From: Oceanospirillaceae bacterium
Lineage (GTDB): Bacteria > Pseudomonadota > Gammaproteobacteria > Pseudomonadales > Balneatricaceae
Assembly (NCBI GenBank): GCA_013215375.1
Contig: JABSRB010000031.1
Coordinates: 1 to 64,000, forward strand
Direction: 5' to 3'
DNA length: 64,000 nucleotides
Each line of letters begins with the position of its first letter. Position 1 is the first letter of the stretch. Positions 35,292-44,728 of the stretch are shown in pieces. The position numbers and the translations under genes are program-made. Below the pieces are notes generated by a model. It saw nothing but the letters and a program-made list of their open reading frames with translations, was not told the origin of the DNA and made no database searches.

Positions 35292-37058
35292 ATGCTGAAA
35301 AATATCGAAATAACTAAAAAAGTCCCTATGATCATGATTACCTTTGCCCTGCTATCCGCACTGGTAACAGGTATGACTGCCTATGCTAAATTGGCAGAAA
35401 GTATGGACCATGCTGCAAAAGATAAACTCAACTCACTACTCGCCTCGCGTAAATCCTCTCTGCAGCACTATTTTGATAACATCATCCGACAAGTGACCTT
35501 TCAGGCGACTAGCCCGCTGATCGTCAATGCGGTGCAGGCGTTTGATTCTGGCTGGAAAGAGCTGGGTTACGATCCAAAAAATCAATTACAACAGCAATAT
35601 ATACACGATAACCCCTTTGATAAAAGCAATAGGAACAAGTTATTAACACCTTTGACTTATAGCCATTACAACGCGGCACACCGCTTTCATCATCCATTTC
35701 TCAACAGTATTGTCGATATCAATGGCTACTATGATTTGTTCCTTATTTCCCCAGCTGGCAAGCTAATCTATTCAGTGGAAAAGGAGAATGACTTTGCCAC
35801 CAACCTGATCAGCGGGCGCTGGAAAGATACCGGTTTAGCCAATCTATTTAAACGCATTAATACCAACCGCTCCAACAGTAAAATCATGTTCACTGATTTC
35901 ACTCCCTATCCGCCAAGTAATTCCGAACCTGCCAGCTTTATTGGCACGGCTATCATTAGTAATGGCAAATATCTGGGTGCTTTCATCGTACAACTTCCCA
36001 TAGAGCCCTTAGATGAAATTATGCAAGTCACTGCCGGTATGGGAGAAACGGGGGAAACGTATGTGGTGGGTAGCGACCTACTGATGCGCTCTAATTCACG
36101 TTTCCTCACGGAACCTAGTATTTTAAAAACCAAAGTTAATACCCAATCTGTGCATACTGCGCTTAAAGGTCATTCAGGTTTCGCGATCATCGATGATTAT
36201 CGCGGTGTACCTGTCTACTCATCTTTCAGCCCTATTGAGATACTCTCTGTTCGCTGGGCGATCATGGCCGAGATCGATGAGGCAGAAGTATTAGCGCCAT
36301 TGACTCAGATGAGTCAATTTTTATTCATCAGCGGCCTACTCATCGCCACTGTCATTTCTATATTGGGTTATCTAATTTCTTCCGATATATCTAGGCCCAT
36401 TGTCTCTATGACGAAAACGATGAATAGGTTGTCTAATAACGATTTAACGGTCGATATCCTGGGGAGTGATCGCACTGATGAGATAGGCAAAATGGCCGAT
36501 GCGATGATCATTTTTAAAGCGAATGCGATAGAGCGACAAAGTTTGCAACAAGCAATGGTCAAAATTATTGATAACGACGCATTAACCGGATTATTTAATC
36601 GCAAATTCGCCATGGAAAAGCTCAATCAGTTAACGCAAACGACCAACCAAGCTCAATCAAAAATAGTTTTGATGTTCATTGATTTAGACAATTTCAAACA
36701 AATGAATGACGTCCATGGTCACCATGAGGGAGATCAAACTTTATGCGCTATTGCCAACCATCTAAAATCTTGTGTACGTAAAGATGACATCGTTGCCAGA
36801 ATCGGCGGCGATGAATTTATCATTATTTTCCCCAACGTTCTGGATGTTACAATGGTATCTCCTATCGCGGAGAAATTGGTGAGCGACTTACCTAAATTAA
36901 AAACGGATATCACCCTCAGCATAGGTTTATCAGTATTCCCCGATGACACCACTGACCCCAAAGTGCTACTAAAGCTAGCTGACACAGCTATGTATAAAGT
37001 AAAAAAATCAGGCAAAAACCAATTTGCCCACTGGAATACCAGCCTCAATCACGGATAA
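35292..37058 (+). CDS. Membrane diguanylate cyclase with dCache sensor and HAMP
   Basis: Makes c-di-GMP in response to a periplasmic signal. It is 588 residues: membrane helix about 14-33, large periplasmic double-Cache-like sensor (about 40-340), second helix about 343-363, HAMP (about 364-416, SRPIVSMTKTMNRLSNNDLTV) and a GGDEF domain (about 430-582). The active-site motif is canonical GGDEF at 505-509, preceded by an R-x-x-D-like RKDD at the usual I-site distance. Start is ATG at 35292 with GGAGC ahead. A second cyclase gene follows 80 bp later in the same direction. Confidence 0.92.
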   Translation: MLKNIEITKKVPMIMITFALLSALVTGMTAYAKLAESMDHAAKDKLNSLLASRKSSLQHYFDNIIRQVTFQATSPLIVNAVQAFDSGWKELGYDPKNQLQQQYIHDNPFDKSNRNKLLTPLTYSHYNAAHRFHHPFLNSIVDINGYYDLFLISPAGKLIYSVEKENDFATNLISGRWKDTGLANLFKRINTNRSNSKIMFTDFTPYPPSNSEPASFIGTAIISNGKYLGAFIVQLPIEPLDEIMQVTAGMGETGETYVVGSDLLMRSNSRFLTEPSILKTKVNTQSVHTALKGHSGFAIIDDYRGVPVYSSFSPIEILSVRWAIMAEIDEAEVLAPLTQMSQFLFISGLLIATVISILGYLISSDISRPIVSMTKTMNRLSNNDLTVDILGSDRTDEIGKMADAMIIFKANAIERQSLQQAMVKIIDNDALTGLFNRKFAMEKLNQLTQTTNQAQSKIVLMFIDLDNFKQMNDVHGHHEGDQTLCAIANHLKSCVRKDDIVARIGGDEFIIIFPNVLDVTMVSPIAEKLVSDLPKLKTDITLSIGLSVFPDDTTDPKVLLKLADTAMYKVKKSGKNQFAHWNTSLNHG

Positions 37059-37138
37059 CCAACTAGTTTCCTAAATGTATAGGTTATCTCAATGAATTTT
37101 GTAATACTATTGAGTAAAATTCAACCTTGACGAGCTGC

Positions 37139-38143
37139 GTGACATTCATCGACATTCCACAATTTATAAAACCTAATAAACTAGACGAAAATTACTTCTA
37201 TACGTTATTCACCTGTTTATTTTGCTGTTTCCTAGCACCCTTTATCGTATTTTGGTTCGTCAAAGAACTGTATTTACTGGCGATAATAGAGGCATTTCTG
37301 CTCATTTTCCTCTGCTGTAACCTACGCCGAATCTCTATTAACAAAAGCGAAATACTGCCTCGTTCAGTGGTGTTAATCAGTATTGGCTGTCAATTATTGC
37401 TGCTCACCTATTACGCAGGTAGCTCTGCGTCGCTCTGGTCATACCCACTTTTGGCCACCTATTTTTTTATATTGCCAATCAGACATGCCAATTATGTGGC
37501 TATCGCCCTCGTACTGCCGATGAGCTACATTTTGACCTTCTCTTCAGACTCTATTTTTGTCCTCAGATATGTATCTAGTATTATCGCCACCGTCATCATC
37601 GCCAATTTAATTATTACTATTAATAAAAACCTACAGAAAGAGCTGCTCAGGCAATCTATTAGTGACCCATTAACCCACTGCTATAACCGTCGACACTTGG
37701 ACACCACACTTGAGCAAACTACCCACTTATACCAGCGCACTCAAGATGCTGTTTCCATCTTACTGATAGACATTGATCATTTTAAGCAGATTAATGATCA
37801 ACTCGGACACTTGGTCGGCGATGACATATTGCGCCAGATGGTAAAGACCATCCAAGAGCATCGGCGCGCCAGTGATATGTTATTTCGATACGGCGGAGAG
37901 GAGTTCATTTTATTACTACCCGAAGCTAATCATAAACACGCTATGTTAATTGCCGAAAAAACCCGAAAATTTATTAGCGATATCCAGCTTCCCACAAAAC
38001 ACCAAGGTTTGACCGTCAGTATTGGTGTCAGTGAATTCACTCCCTCGATGAGTGCCGACGACTGGATAAAACAAGCGGATGTTGCACTCTATAAAGCCAA
38101 AAATAGTGGACGTAATAAAGTCTGCTCAATAGAGATGAATTAG
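37139..38143 (+). CDS. Membrane diguanylate cyclase, GGEEF type
   Basis: Second c-di-GMP synthase of about 334 residues. The N-terminal 165 residues hold five or six membrane helices with no large periplasmic domain, a MHYT/MASE-like layout that I cannot assign to a named family. The GGDEF domain follows (about 180-330), with active motif GGEEF near 252-256 and DPLTHCYNRRHLD at its start. The start is uncertain: GTG at 37139 or TTG at 37127, with no ATG near and weak ribosome sites for both. It may be co-transcribed with the cyclase upstream. Confidence 0.85.
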   Translation: MTFIDIPQFIKPNKLDENYFYTLFTCLFCCFLAPFIVFWFVKELYLLAIIEAFLLIFLCCNLRRISINKSEILPRSVVLISIGCQLLLLTYYAGSSASLWSYPLLATYFFILPIRHANYVAIALVLPMSYILTFSSDSIFVLRYVSSIIATVIIANLIITINKNLQKELLRQSISDPLTHCYNRRHLDTTLEQTTHLYQRTQDAVSILLIDIDHFKQINDQLGHLVGDDILRQMVKTIQEHRRASDMLFRYGGEEFILLLPEANHKHAMLIAEKTRKFISDIQLPTKHQGLTVSIGVSEFTPSMSADDWIKQADVALYKAKNSGRNKVCSIEMN

Positions 38144-38319
38144 GCAAAGATCCAATAGCCGCCAGACACCCCTTAAGGCCGTTTAAAATTATTATATCTA
38201 TCGGTTTTTCATTTGCTTTATAATACCGCGCATCATTGATCAAAACTGCAGCCCGAATTTTACCTCGTTTTATTATATTTACTTGTGCACAATTTAACTT
38301 CTGAAGGCCTTAACTCCGT

Positions 38320-39228
38320 ATGACACTAAACACCAACCCCCCCATCATTTTAGATGGCGGTATGGGACGCGAACTAGAACGCAACGGCGCCCCTTTTAAA
38401 CAACCACAGTGGTCTGCTTTAGCCTTGATGGAAGCGCCTGATGCCGTACTCGCTACTCACCAAAGCTTTATCAAAGCCGGCGCTACAGTCATTACTACTA
38501 ATGCCTATGCAATCGTGCCTTTTCACATTGGTGAGCAGTGTTTTGAGCAGCGCGGCGCTGAACTTGCAGCTCTAGCTGCTAACTTGGCCAAAGCAGCGGT
38601 TAAGGATACTGATGCGAGAGTGGCTGGCTGCCTGCCACCGGTGCTCGGCTCCTACCAGGCGCATCTTTTTGAACCTATTGCCGCCACTAAGCTACTACGC
38701 GTTCTTATAGAAAACCAAGTAAACGCTGTAGATTTTTGGTTGGCAGAAACTATTTCATCCATTGCTGAGGCAGCATTGATTAAAGAGCTCACTGCAACAA
38801 GTGCCAAAGAATGCTGGATTGCATTAACTGTCAATGATGAACCCACCGACACGCCGCGCCTGCGCTCCCAGGAAAGTGTTTTTGACGCCGTCACTAAAAT
38901 TGCTGGAGATCAGGTAACTGCCATACTGTTCAACTGCTCTAAAGCAGAAGTGATGGGCGATGCGATTAAAGAGGCGAAGCGGGCGCTCCATTTGCTCGGT
39001 CTTGAGCCACATGTACAAATTGGTGTTTACGCCAATAGCTTTGCCCCCAATGATGACGACGAAAAGGCCAATAGCAGCGTAACGCAATTGCGTGCTGATT
39101 TAACACCTGAAAAGTACGCTAAATTTGCCCAACTTTGGCTAGACCAAGGCGCCACTATTATCGGCGGTTGCTGTGGTGTCTCACCAGAGCATATTAAATA
39201 CTTAGCTGATCAGTATACTAAAGCCTAA
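38320..39228 (+). CDS. Homocysteine S-methyltransferase family protein
   Basis: Zinc-dependent methyltransferase of 302 residues that makes methionine from homocysteine with S-methylmethionine or a similar donor. It begins PIILDGGMGRELERNGAPF, the family's barrel start. The three zinc cysteines are present: one in ILFNCS (about residue 206) and two in the C-terminal IIGGCCGVSPEHI (about 284-285). Length and layout match MmuM/YagD-type enzymes and not full MetH. A strong bidirectional terminator follows, so it is probably a single-gene unit. Confidence 0.88.
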   Translation: MTLNTNPPIILDGGMGRELERNGAPFKQPQWSALALMEAPDAVLATHQSFIKAGATVITTNAYAIVPFHIGEQCFEQRGAELAALAANLAKAAVKDTDARVAGCLPPVLGSYQAHLFEPIAATKLLRVLIENQVNAVDFWLAETISSIAEAALIKELTATSAKECWIALTVNDEPTDTPRLRSQESVFDAVTKIAGDQVTAILFNCSKAEVMGDAIKEAKRALHLLGLEPHVQIGVYANSFAPNDDDEKANSSVTQLRADLTPEKYAKFAQLWLDQGATIIGGCCGVSPEHIKYLADQYTKA

Positions 39229-39266
39229 GAGCTTGTCGGACTAGACACTAAACTGCTGCGATAAAC

Positions 39267-39297
39267 AAAAAAGAGCGCTATTTAAGCGCTCTTTTTT
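39267..39297. terminator. Bidirectional terminator between convergent genes
   Basis: AAAAAAGAGCGCT (39267-39279) and AGCGCTCTTTTTT (39285-39297) form a 13 bp stem with a 5-base loop. With T runs on both strands it can end both the methyltransferase gene and the convergent tctA transcript. Confidence 0.9.
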
Positions 39298-39327
39298 ACG
39301 GTTTTAAATGTTAAGCCTGATAGCTAT

Positions 39328-40866
39328 TTACTCGGCATCAAACACATCTTGTGTTTTACGCTGACTCAACTTCCCTCTTATGAAATTCAAAAGCGGCTGA
39401 CCAAAAAGTGCCAACATCGCCAGCGACATAATAATGGCTGTTAGCGGACGCTCCCACATAAAGCTCATGCTGTCGTCGTTGATGAGTAGTGCGCGGCGCA
39501 AGTTATCTTCTAACATGCCGCCCAAGATAAAGCCGAGCAACATCGGTGCCAGAGGGAAATCTAACAGTTTCAAACCAATCGCACAGATACAGATAATCAC
39601 CATCACTTGAATATCAAAGGCATTGAATGAAACTAGATACACCCCTGTCAGTGAGAAGAACAAGATCAGTGGGATCAAAATGCTTCTAGGAATTTCCAGC
39701 AACTTAGCAATGTAGGGAATCAACGGCAAGTTCAAGATCAACAGCACTATATTGCCTAAATACATAGAGACAATCACTGACCAAAACACATCGGGATGAT
39801 CGATAAACAAGCGCGGACCAGGCTGAATACCATAGGCAATTAATGCCCCCAACATAACTGCAGTAGTACCACTTCCCGGAATCCCCAAAGTTAGCATCGG
39901 TACAAAAGATCCGGTAGATGCTGCATTATTGGCTGACTCTGGCGCTGCAAGCCCCTTTAATGACCCCTTGCCGAATTTCTCTTTATCCTCTTTGCTAGAG
40001 ATATTACGCTCCACGCCGTAGGCTAAAAAGGAGGCAATAGTAGCACCCGCTCCCGGTAACACACCGACGATAAACCCTAATACTGACGAGCGCAGAACAG
40101 TCGGCGCTACTTCTTTTATTTCGGATTTAGTCAGTTTCATACTGCCTAGCGAAGAGGCATCATTGGTCTTTTTTTGTTGCGCGTTAGTGCTCTTATCCAT
40201 GACTGACATAATCACTTCGGCCAAGGCAAAAGTCGCCATCGCCAGTAGCAAAAAGCTTAAACCATCAATAAATTCAATGGAGCCATAGGTGAAACGCTCT
40301 ACGCCATTAGATCTATCGGTACCGACCGTCGATAACATCAGGCCCAGTATGCACATCATCAACGCTTTTAGGATATTGCCCTTGCCGGCGAAAGCAGCTA
40401 CAGCGGTTAATCCCAGCACCATCAGAGCAAAGTAGTCACTTGACTGAAAACTTAACGACACTTTGGCCAACATCGGCGCAAACAGCACCAAGAAAATCGC
40501 ACCGATAGTACCGCCGGTAAACGAGGAGTATGCGGCTAGTGCTAACGCTTTACCCGCCTTCCCCTGCTGGGCCATCGGGTAGCCGTCAAAGGCCGTCACC
40601 ACCGTTGATGCACACCCAGGTGCATTAATAAGAATAGACGACGTTGAGGCCCCAAACACCGCGCCATAATAAACACCCGCCATCAAAATAATACCGGAGG
40701 ATGGATCTAGACCATAAGTGACTGGAATCATCAGCGCCACCGCTGATACCGGACCCAACCCTGGTAACATACCGATAAAGGTGCCGGCAAAACAACCGAC
40801 AAACATCATTAACAAGTTGAACGGCATAACCGCAGTGGTCACCCCAATATAAATACCTTCCCACAT
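39328..40866 (-). CDS. tctA: Tripartite tricarboxylate transporter large membrane subunit TctA
   Basis: Main membrane subunit of a TctCBA-type secondary transporter for carboxylic acids, 512 residues with about 12 helices. The family signatures are present: FAGTFIGMLPGLGPVSAVALMIP near the start, YGAVFGASTSSILINAPG (about 67-84), and VGVLPGAGATIASFLAYGVE with LGIPGSGTTAVMLGALI in the second half. It is one base from the tctB stop, so translation is coupled. It is the last gene of tctC-tctB-tctA. The substrate (citrate or another di-/tricarboxylate or aromatic acid) is not readable from TctA. Confidence 0.93.
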   Translation of the reverse strand: MWEGIYIGVTTAVMPFNLLMMFVGCFAGTFIGMLPGLGPVSAVALMIPVTYGLDPSSGIILMAGVYYGAVFGASTSSILINAPGCASTVVTAFDGYPMAQQGKAGKALALAAYSSFTGGTIGAIFLVLFAPMLAKVSLSFQSSDYFALMVLGLTAVAAFAGKGNILKALMMCILGLMLSTVGTDRSNGVERFTYGSIEFIDGLSFLLLAMATFALAEVIMSVMDKSTNAQQKKTNDASSLGSMKLTKSEIKEVAPTVLRSSVLGFIVGVLPGAGATIASFLAYGVERNISSKEDKEKFGKGSLKGLAAPESANNAASTGSFVPMLTLGIPGSGTTAVMLGALIAYGIQPGPRLFIDHPDVFWSVIVSMYLGNIVLLILNLPLIPYIAKLLEIPRSILIPLILFFSLTGVYLVSFNAFDIQVMVIICICAIGLKLLDFPLAPMLLGFILGGMLEDNLRRALLINDDSMSFMWERPLTAIIMSLAMLALFGQPLLNFIRGKLSQRKTQDVFDAE

Positions 40867-40867
40867 C

Positions 40868-41335
40868 TTATAGTCCCCCTATCCACTGCATAACCAAACC
40901 CGGTGCCAAATAAATATCTAACAACTGTGTCAATCCATACCAAAAACACAATACCAACGGCAACGAGCAGCTAAACAATAACCATTTGCGTCTTTCCCCC
41001 AACAGCCAGTAACCGCAAAGTAAGAAGATGGTCGTGGCAATTAGGAATCCAAGCGGTTCTAATATCACTCCATAGCTCACCATTAACGCGATTAATTTAA
41101 TGGCAATCGCCCAATCTAATTCAGGCAGTGCGCTTTTCTTTGCGCCTCTCGCGGCATAAAGTAATGCCAGAGACAAAATACTCCCTATAATGGCCAGCGC
41201 GGTGGGTAGTGTTTTGGCGGTAAATATTTCATATTCATCGCCGGGATAAACGGGGATTAACGGGATAGATAGCCCGTAGCCAATAGACAGTGCCAGGAAA
41301 ATCAAAGCACCAATACGGTCTTTTGCTATTGTCAT
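40868..41335 (-). CDS. tctB: Tripartite tricarboxylate transporter small membrane subunit TctB
   Basis: Small membrane subunit of the TctCBA transporter, 155 residues with four hydrophobic helices. Family features: short N-terminus DRIGALIFLALSIGYGLSI, then PGDEYEIFTAKTLPTALAII (a conserved loop with periplasmic charge), and the final LTQLLDIYLAPG. It lies between tctC (156 bp upstream, with a terminator between) and tctA (1 bp downstream). Confidence 0.88.
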   Translation of the reverse strand: MTIAKDRIGALIFLALSIGYGLSIPLIPVYPGDEYEIFTAKTLPTALAIIGSILSLALLYAARGAKKSALPELDWAIAIKLIALMVSYGVILEPLGFLIATTIFLLCGYWLLGERRKWLLFSCSLPLVLCFWYGLTQLLDIYLAPGLVMQWIGGL

Positions 41336-41451
41336 AGTTTGTATGGGGCTACAGCTAGCGGCCCGCCTCTTATTATTGTGAAAGATCTGGATAAATCCCG
41401 AAACTCCCTATACTGGGACCTCGATATTTACTGAGCGCTTCTAGAATAAAA

Positions 41452-41479
41452 GCTGATGTGCACAGTTGTGCACATCAGC
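41452..41479 (-). terminator. Intra-operon terminator between tctC and tctB
   Basis: GCTGATGTGCAC (41452-41463) and GTGCACATCAGC (41468-41479) form a perfect 12 bp stem with a 4-base loop. Read on the minus strand it is followed by TTTTATTC, and it begins 12 bp after the tctC stop. It should stop most transcripts after tctC and let a fraction pass into tctBA. Confidence 0.85.
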
Positions 41480-41491
41480 GGATAGGACTGC

Positions 41492-42478
41492 TTACTTCAG
41501 AAAACCTAACTCTTTCATCAATGATCCGATTTGCTTCTCTTGCTCTTCTAAGAACTTGTAGAAGTCATCGCCGTTTTTGTAAACGTTAACCCAGCCGTTA
41601 CGACCGCGAACCGTTTCCCATTCAGGCGTTTTATACATAGCTTCTAACGACTCATTCCACAGCGCAACTTTCGCCTTTGAAACACCCGGTGCTGCAAAGA
41701 ATCCACGCCAGTTGGCAAACACTGTGTCATTACCCATTTCTATCATAGTTGGCACATCAGGAGCATCTGAGACACGCTCAGGAGCTGTAATACCTAAGAT
41801 ACGTACTTGCCCACCTTTAGCTAAGGCTAATGCCTCACCTAAACCCGTGGACAGAATTTTAGCTTCCCCTGAAAGAAGACCTGCCATCGCCTTGCCACCA
41901 GCATCGTAGGGAATATATTTAAGCGAGCGTGGGTCGAGACCCTCAGCTTTAATGATTGACGCTACCACTAAGTGATCCAGAGATCCGCGAGCAGAGCCGC
42001 CGGCAAATTTAAGTTTTCTAGGATTTTCTTTGAACAGTGCCAGCGCTTGAGCCCAATCTTGTAATGGGCTATCGGTAGCCACTACCAGTGCACCATAATC
42101 TGCGATTACTCCGGCAACAGGGGTCAAATCACGAAAACTTTGTGGGAAAACTTTAGTGATTGAACGCACAATAATAGGCGTAGAGTTAACCATCAATGTA
42201 TCGCCAGCGGTTTTAGCTGTTTCTATCAAGTGGGCGATCGCCTTGCCACCACCACCACCAGACATGTTTTGAAAAGAAACTTCTTTCACTAAACCAGATT
42301 TTTGTAGCGCTTCACCAGTACCGCGAGCTGTACCATCCCAACCGCCACCTGCGCCACCTGGAATTAAGAAATGAATTTTTTCAAGCTTAGCTTCAGCGGC
42401 AGACACCGAGAAAGAAAAGCTAGATAGTAGGCAACCGGTAATAGCTGCGGCTAGTAGAGTACGACGTTTTATCGACAT
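41492..42478 (-). CDS. tctC: Tripartite tricarboxylate transporter periplasmic binding protein TctC
   Basis: Periplasmic solute-binding protein of the TctCBA system, Bug family, 328 residues. Signal peptide 1-28 (cleaved after VSAAEA). The family's two anion-binding loops are visible: HFLIPGGAGGGWDGTARGTGEAL near the start and FAGGSARGSLDHLV in the middle. The start ATG at 42478 has AAGGAGCAAT ahead. It is the first gene of the operon, with a terminator behind it that favours excess binding protein. A histidine kinase is divergently transcribed from 43054. Confidence 0.93.
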   Translation of the reverse strand: MSIKRRTLLAAAITGCLLSSFSFSVSAAEAKLEKIHFLIPGGAGGGWDGTARGTGEALQKSGLVKEVSFQNMSGGGGGKAIAHLIETAKTAGDTLMVNSTPIIVRSITKVFPQSFRDLTPVAGVIADYGALVVATDSPLQDWAQALALFKENPRKLKFAGGSARGSLDHLVVASIIKAEGLDPRSLKYIPYDAGGKAMAGLLSGEAKILSTGLGEALALAKGGQVRILGITAPERVSDAPDVPTMIEMGNDTVFANWRGFFAAPGVSKAKVALWNESLEAMYKTPEWETVRGRNGWVNVYKNGDDFYKFLEEQEKQIGSLMKELGFLK

Positions 42479-43053
42479 GTATTGCTCCTTTTTTGTTTTC
42501 GTTATAGCAACACAATATAGGGGCTTAAATAGGATGAATAGCTTAAGAGATTAATGGTTTTTTAGTTCATACTGGGTATTTTGTACATAATGTTCACACA
42601 GCAAAATAGTTAAACAGGGCTAGATTGAGGAGGGGGTTTGAGTAAAAAAATCAAAGTTGAACCGCACACTAAACAGTTCAACTTCAAAACAGTCCTAGGG
42701 ACTAAGGTAGATGTTAGCAATATATAGAGTGCATTGTTGCGCTTTAATTCCCCTATTTGACCAAATAAATAACTGTTTCCCTAACAAGAAGTTATGCCCT
42801 TTAGTGTTTAGAGGTCTCTTAAATTAGTTAAAAAACTCTAATACTGTCTGCAAATAATATGCACTAAAAAACCAATCTGTCACTGAATTTAAATTGCCAC
42901 TAGGTATTTAAATTTCTAATTAATACTATCCCTTCAACTTAATATTTATCGACTATACTGAGGACAATCTTAAATTCGGCGTTTTTTTATTACTGAGGAA
43001 ACGTTCGACTAAACTTTTATTGGATTTATTACAATTATTGGACGACCAAATAG
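42479..43053. other. 575 bp regulatory gap between tctC and a histidine kinase gene
   Basis: No gene seen. It should hold both divergent promoters. One inverted repeat stands out: AAGTTGAAC (42654-42662) and GTTCAACTT (42676-42684) with a 13-base spacer, either an operator or a hairpin. The rest is AT-rich without clear consensus sites. Confidence 0.4.
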
Positions 43054-44688
43054 ATGCAAGATTCAGCTGCTTTTAAACATCGCAAAACAAACAGTTTATT
43101 ACAGTCAGTTAAAATTAGTCATAAAAAAGGACTAGGCCGTAAACTACTGATTGCCGTGTTACTGATCAGCTCTATATTCACTATTTTTCAAGCATCATAC
43201 CAACTATACCAAGACTACAAATTAGGTTTAAATGAAGTCGATCGCCAATTCGAACAAATACATCTAAGTTACAATCAAGCACTAGCACGCAGTATTTGGG
43301 AAGTGGATGATGAGGCGTCAAGAATTATTGCAACAGGCATATTATCGCTGTCAAATGTCGAATACGTTAACGTAAATGAGCAGACAGACGAAGGCGAAAT
43401 AGAAATCTTATCCTTACTTACCAATAATACTGAAAATCTGACATCAAAATCTTATCCACTAACCATTAAAGAGGAAGGCGATGTCACCTTAGTGGGCAAG
43501 CTTAGTCTTAAAATTAGCTTGGCACCTTTGTATTCAGACTTACTTGATAAATTGATTTTTATTCTCATATTTCAAACCATAAAAACATTTTCAGTCTCTA
43601 TTTTAATCTTCGCCATTTTTCATTACTTAGTCACCCAGCACCTTATTAAGATGTCCGAATTTTCACAGAGTATCGATATTGATAATTTGGACGATAAGCT
43701 GATTTTGAAAAGAAATAAATCTAACACTAAAGATGAGTTAGACCAAATGGTGCAGGCTCTGAATAACAGCAAAGAAATTATGAAAAAAATGTTGGCATCT
43801 AATGTCTCCAGTAAACATTTACGTTTTGAATTAGATGAAACACAGAAACAGGAGGCCTTAAATACACAACACCGCATGCAGATTGAACTTAAAAACGCAG
43901 AATTAAGTGAAATGATCGAGACACTGAAGGAGACTCAAGAACAATTAATCAGCTCAGAAAAAATGGCATTGCTCGGCAACATGGTCAAAGGCGTCGCCCA
44001 TGAATTAAACACTCCTATTGGCGTATCTATCACCGGCGTTTCACACTTGAAAGCTGAGGGGGCAAGAGTATTTAAACTCTTTGAAAAGGGAGCTATGACC
44101 AAGACAGATTTGATCGGTTTTTTTGAAGAGACTCAACATTTAAGCAAATCCATTGATATCAGTTTACAAAAAGCGGCCGAACTCATTCAATCTTTTAAGC
44201 TCGTTTCGGTTGAACAACATCAAGATGCGTCTGGTATTTTTAACTTGCACCAGAATTTTGACGATATTACTAAAAGTTTACAGCACACCTTTAAAGCCAG
44301 AAATATTCAGATTCAAAACGATATTCCCGAACATATAGAAATCACTAGCTATCCGGGAATTTTTTATCAGATTTATACCAACTTGATCAATAACGCTAGC
44401 TTACATGCTTTTGAAAATACAGATCACGGAGTAATTCGAGTGCGCGCCGTGGTCATTGATGAACTGCTAACCCTTGAATTTAGTGATGATGGTAAAGGCA
44501 TGCCAAAAGAAGTATTAGATCAGCTGTTAGTACCTTTTTTTACTACTAAGCGAGGATCTGGGGGCTCAGGACTAGGTATGAGTATAGTAGACACCTTGGT
44601 GAGAGATAAATTGAAGGGAAAAATGACCATTACCAGCGAGGAAGGCAAGGGCACTAAATATACTATAATCGTAAAAACCAACGCCTAA
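43054..44688 (+). CDS. Orphan membrane sensor histidine kinase
   Basis: Two-component sensor of 544 residues. One membrane helix at about 30-48, a small periplasmic domain (about 50-160), a second helix (about 165-188, FILIFQTIKTFSVSILIFAIF), a HAMP-like linker and coiled coil (to about 305), the phospho-acceptor H316 in GVAHELNTPIG, and an HATPase domain with NLINNASLHAF, DDGKGM and GSGGSGLGMSIVD. The H-box and the helices after it resemble those of the kinase at 28937, so both belong to the same histidine-kinase subfamily. No response regulator is adjacent. It is divergent from tctC and may control it, but nothing proves this. Confidence 0.87.
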   Translation: MQDSAAFKHRKTNSLLQSVKISHKKGLGRKLLIAVLLISSIFTIFQASYQLYQDYKLGLNEVDRQFEQIHLSYNQALARSIWEVDDEASRIIATGILSLSNVEYVNVNEQTDEGEIEILSLLTNNTENLTSKSYPLTIKEEGDVTLVGKLSLKISLAPLYSDLLDKLIFILIFQTIKTFSVSILIFAIFHYLVTQHLIKMSEFSQSIDIDNLDDKLILKRNKSNTKDELDQMVQALNNSKEIMKKMLASNVSSKHLRFELDETQKQEALNTQHRMQIELKNAELSEMIETLKETQEQLISSEKMALLGNMVKGVAHELNTPIGVSITGVSHLKAEGARVFKLFEKGAMTKTDLIGFFEETQHLSKSIDISLQKAAELIQSFKLVSVEQHQDASGIFNLHQNFDDITKSLQHTFKARNIQIQNDIPEHIEITSYPGIFYQIYTNLINNASLHAFENTDHGVIRVRAVVIDELLTLEFSDDGKGMPKEVLDQLLVPFFTTKRGSGGSGLGMSIVDTLVRDKLKGKMTITSEEGKGTKYTIIVKTNA

Positions 44689-44728
44689 AAAATTTAACCA
44701 AGAACCCCACTTCCAGCTTTGTTGATTA

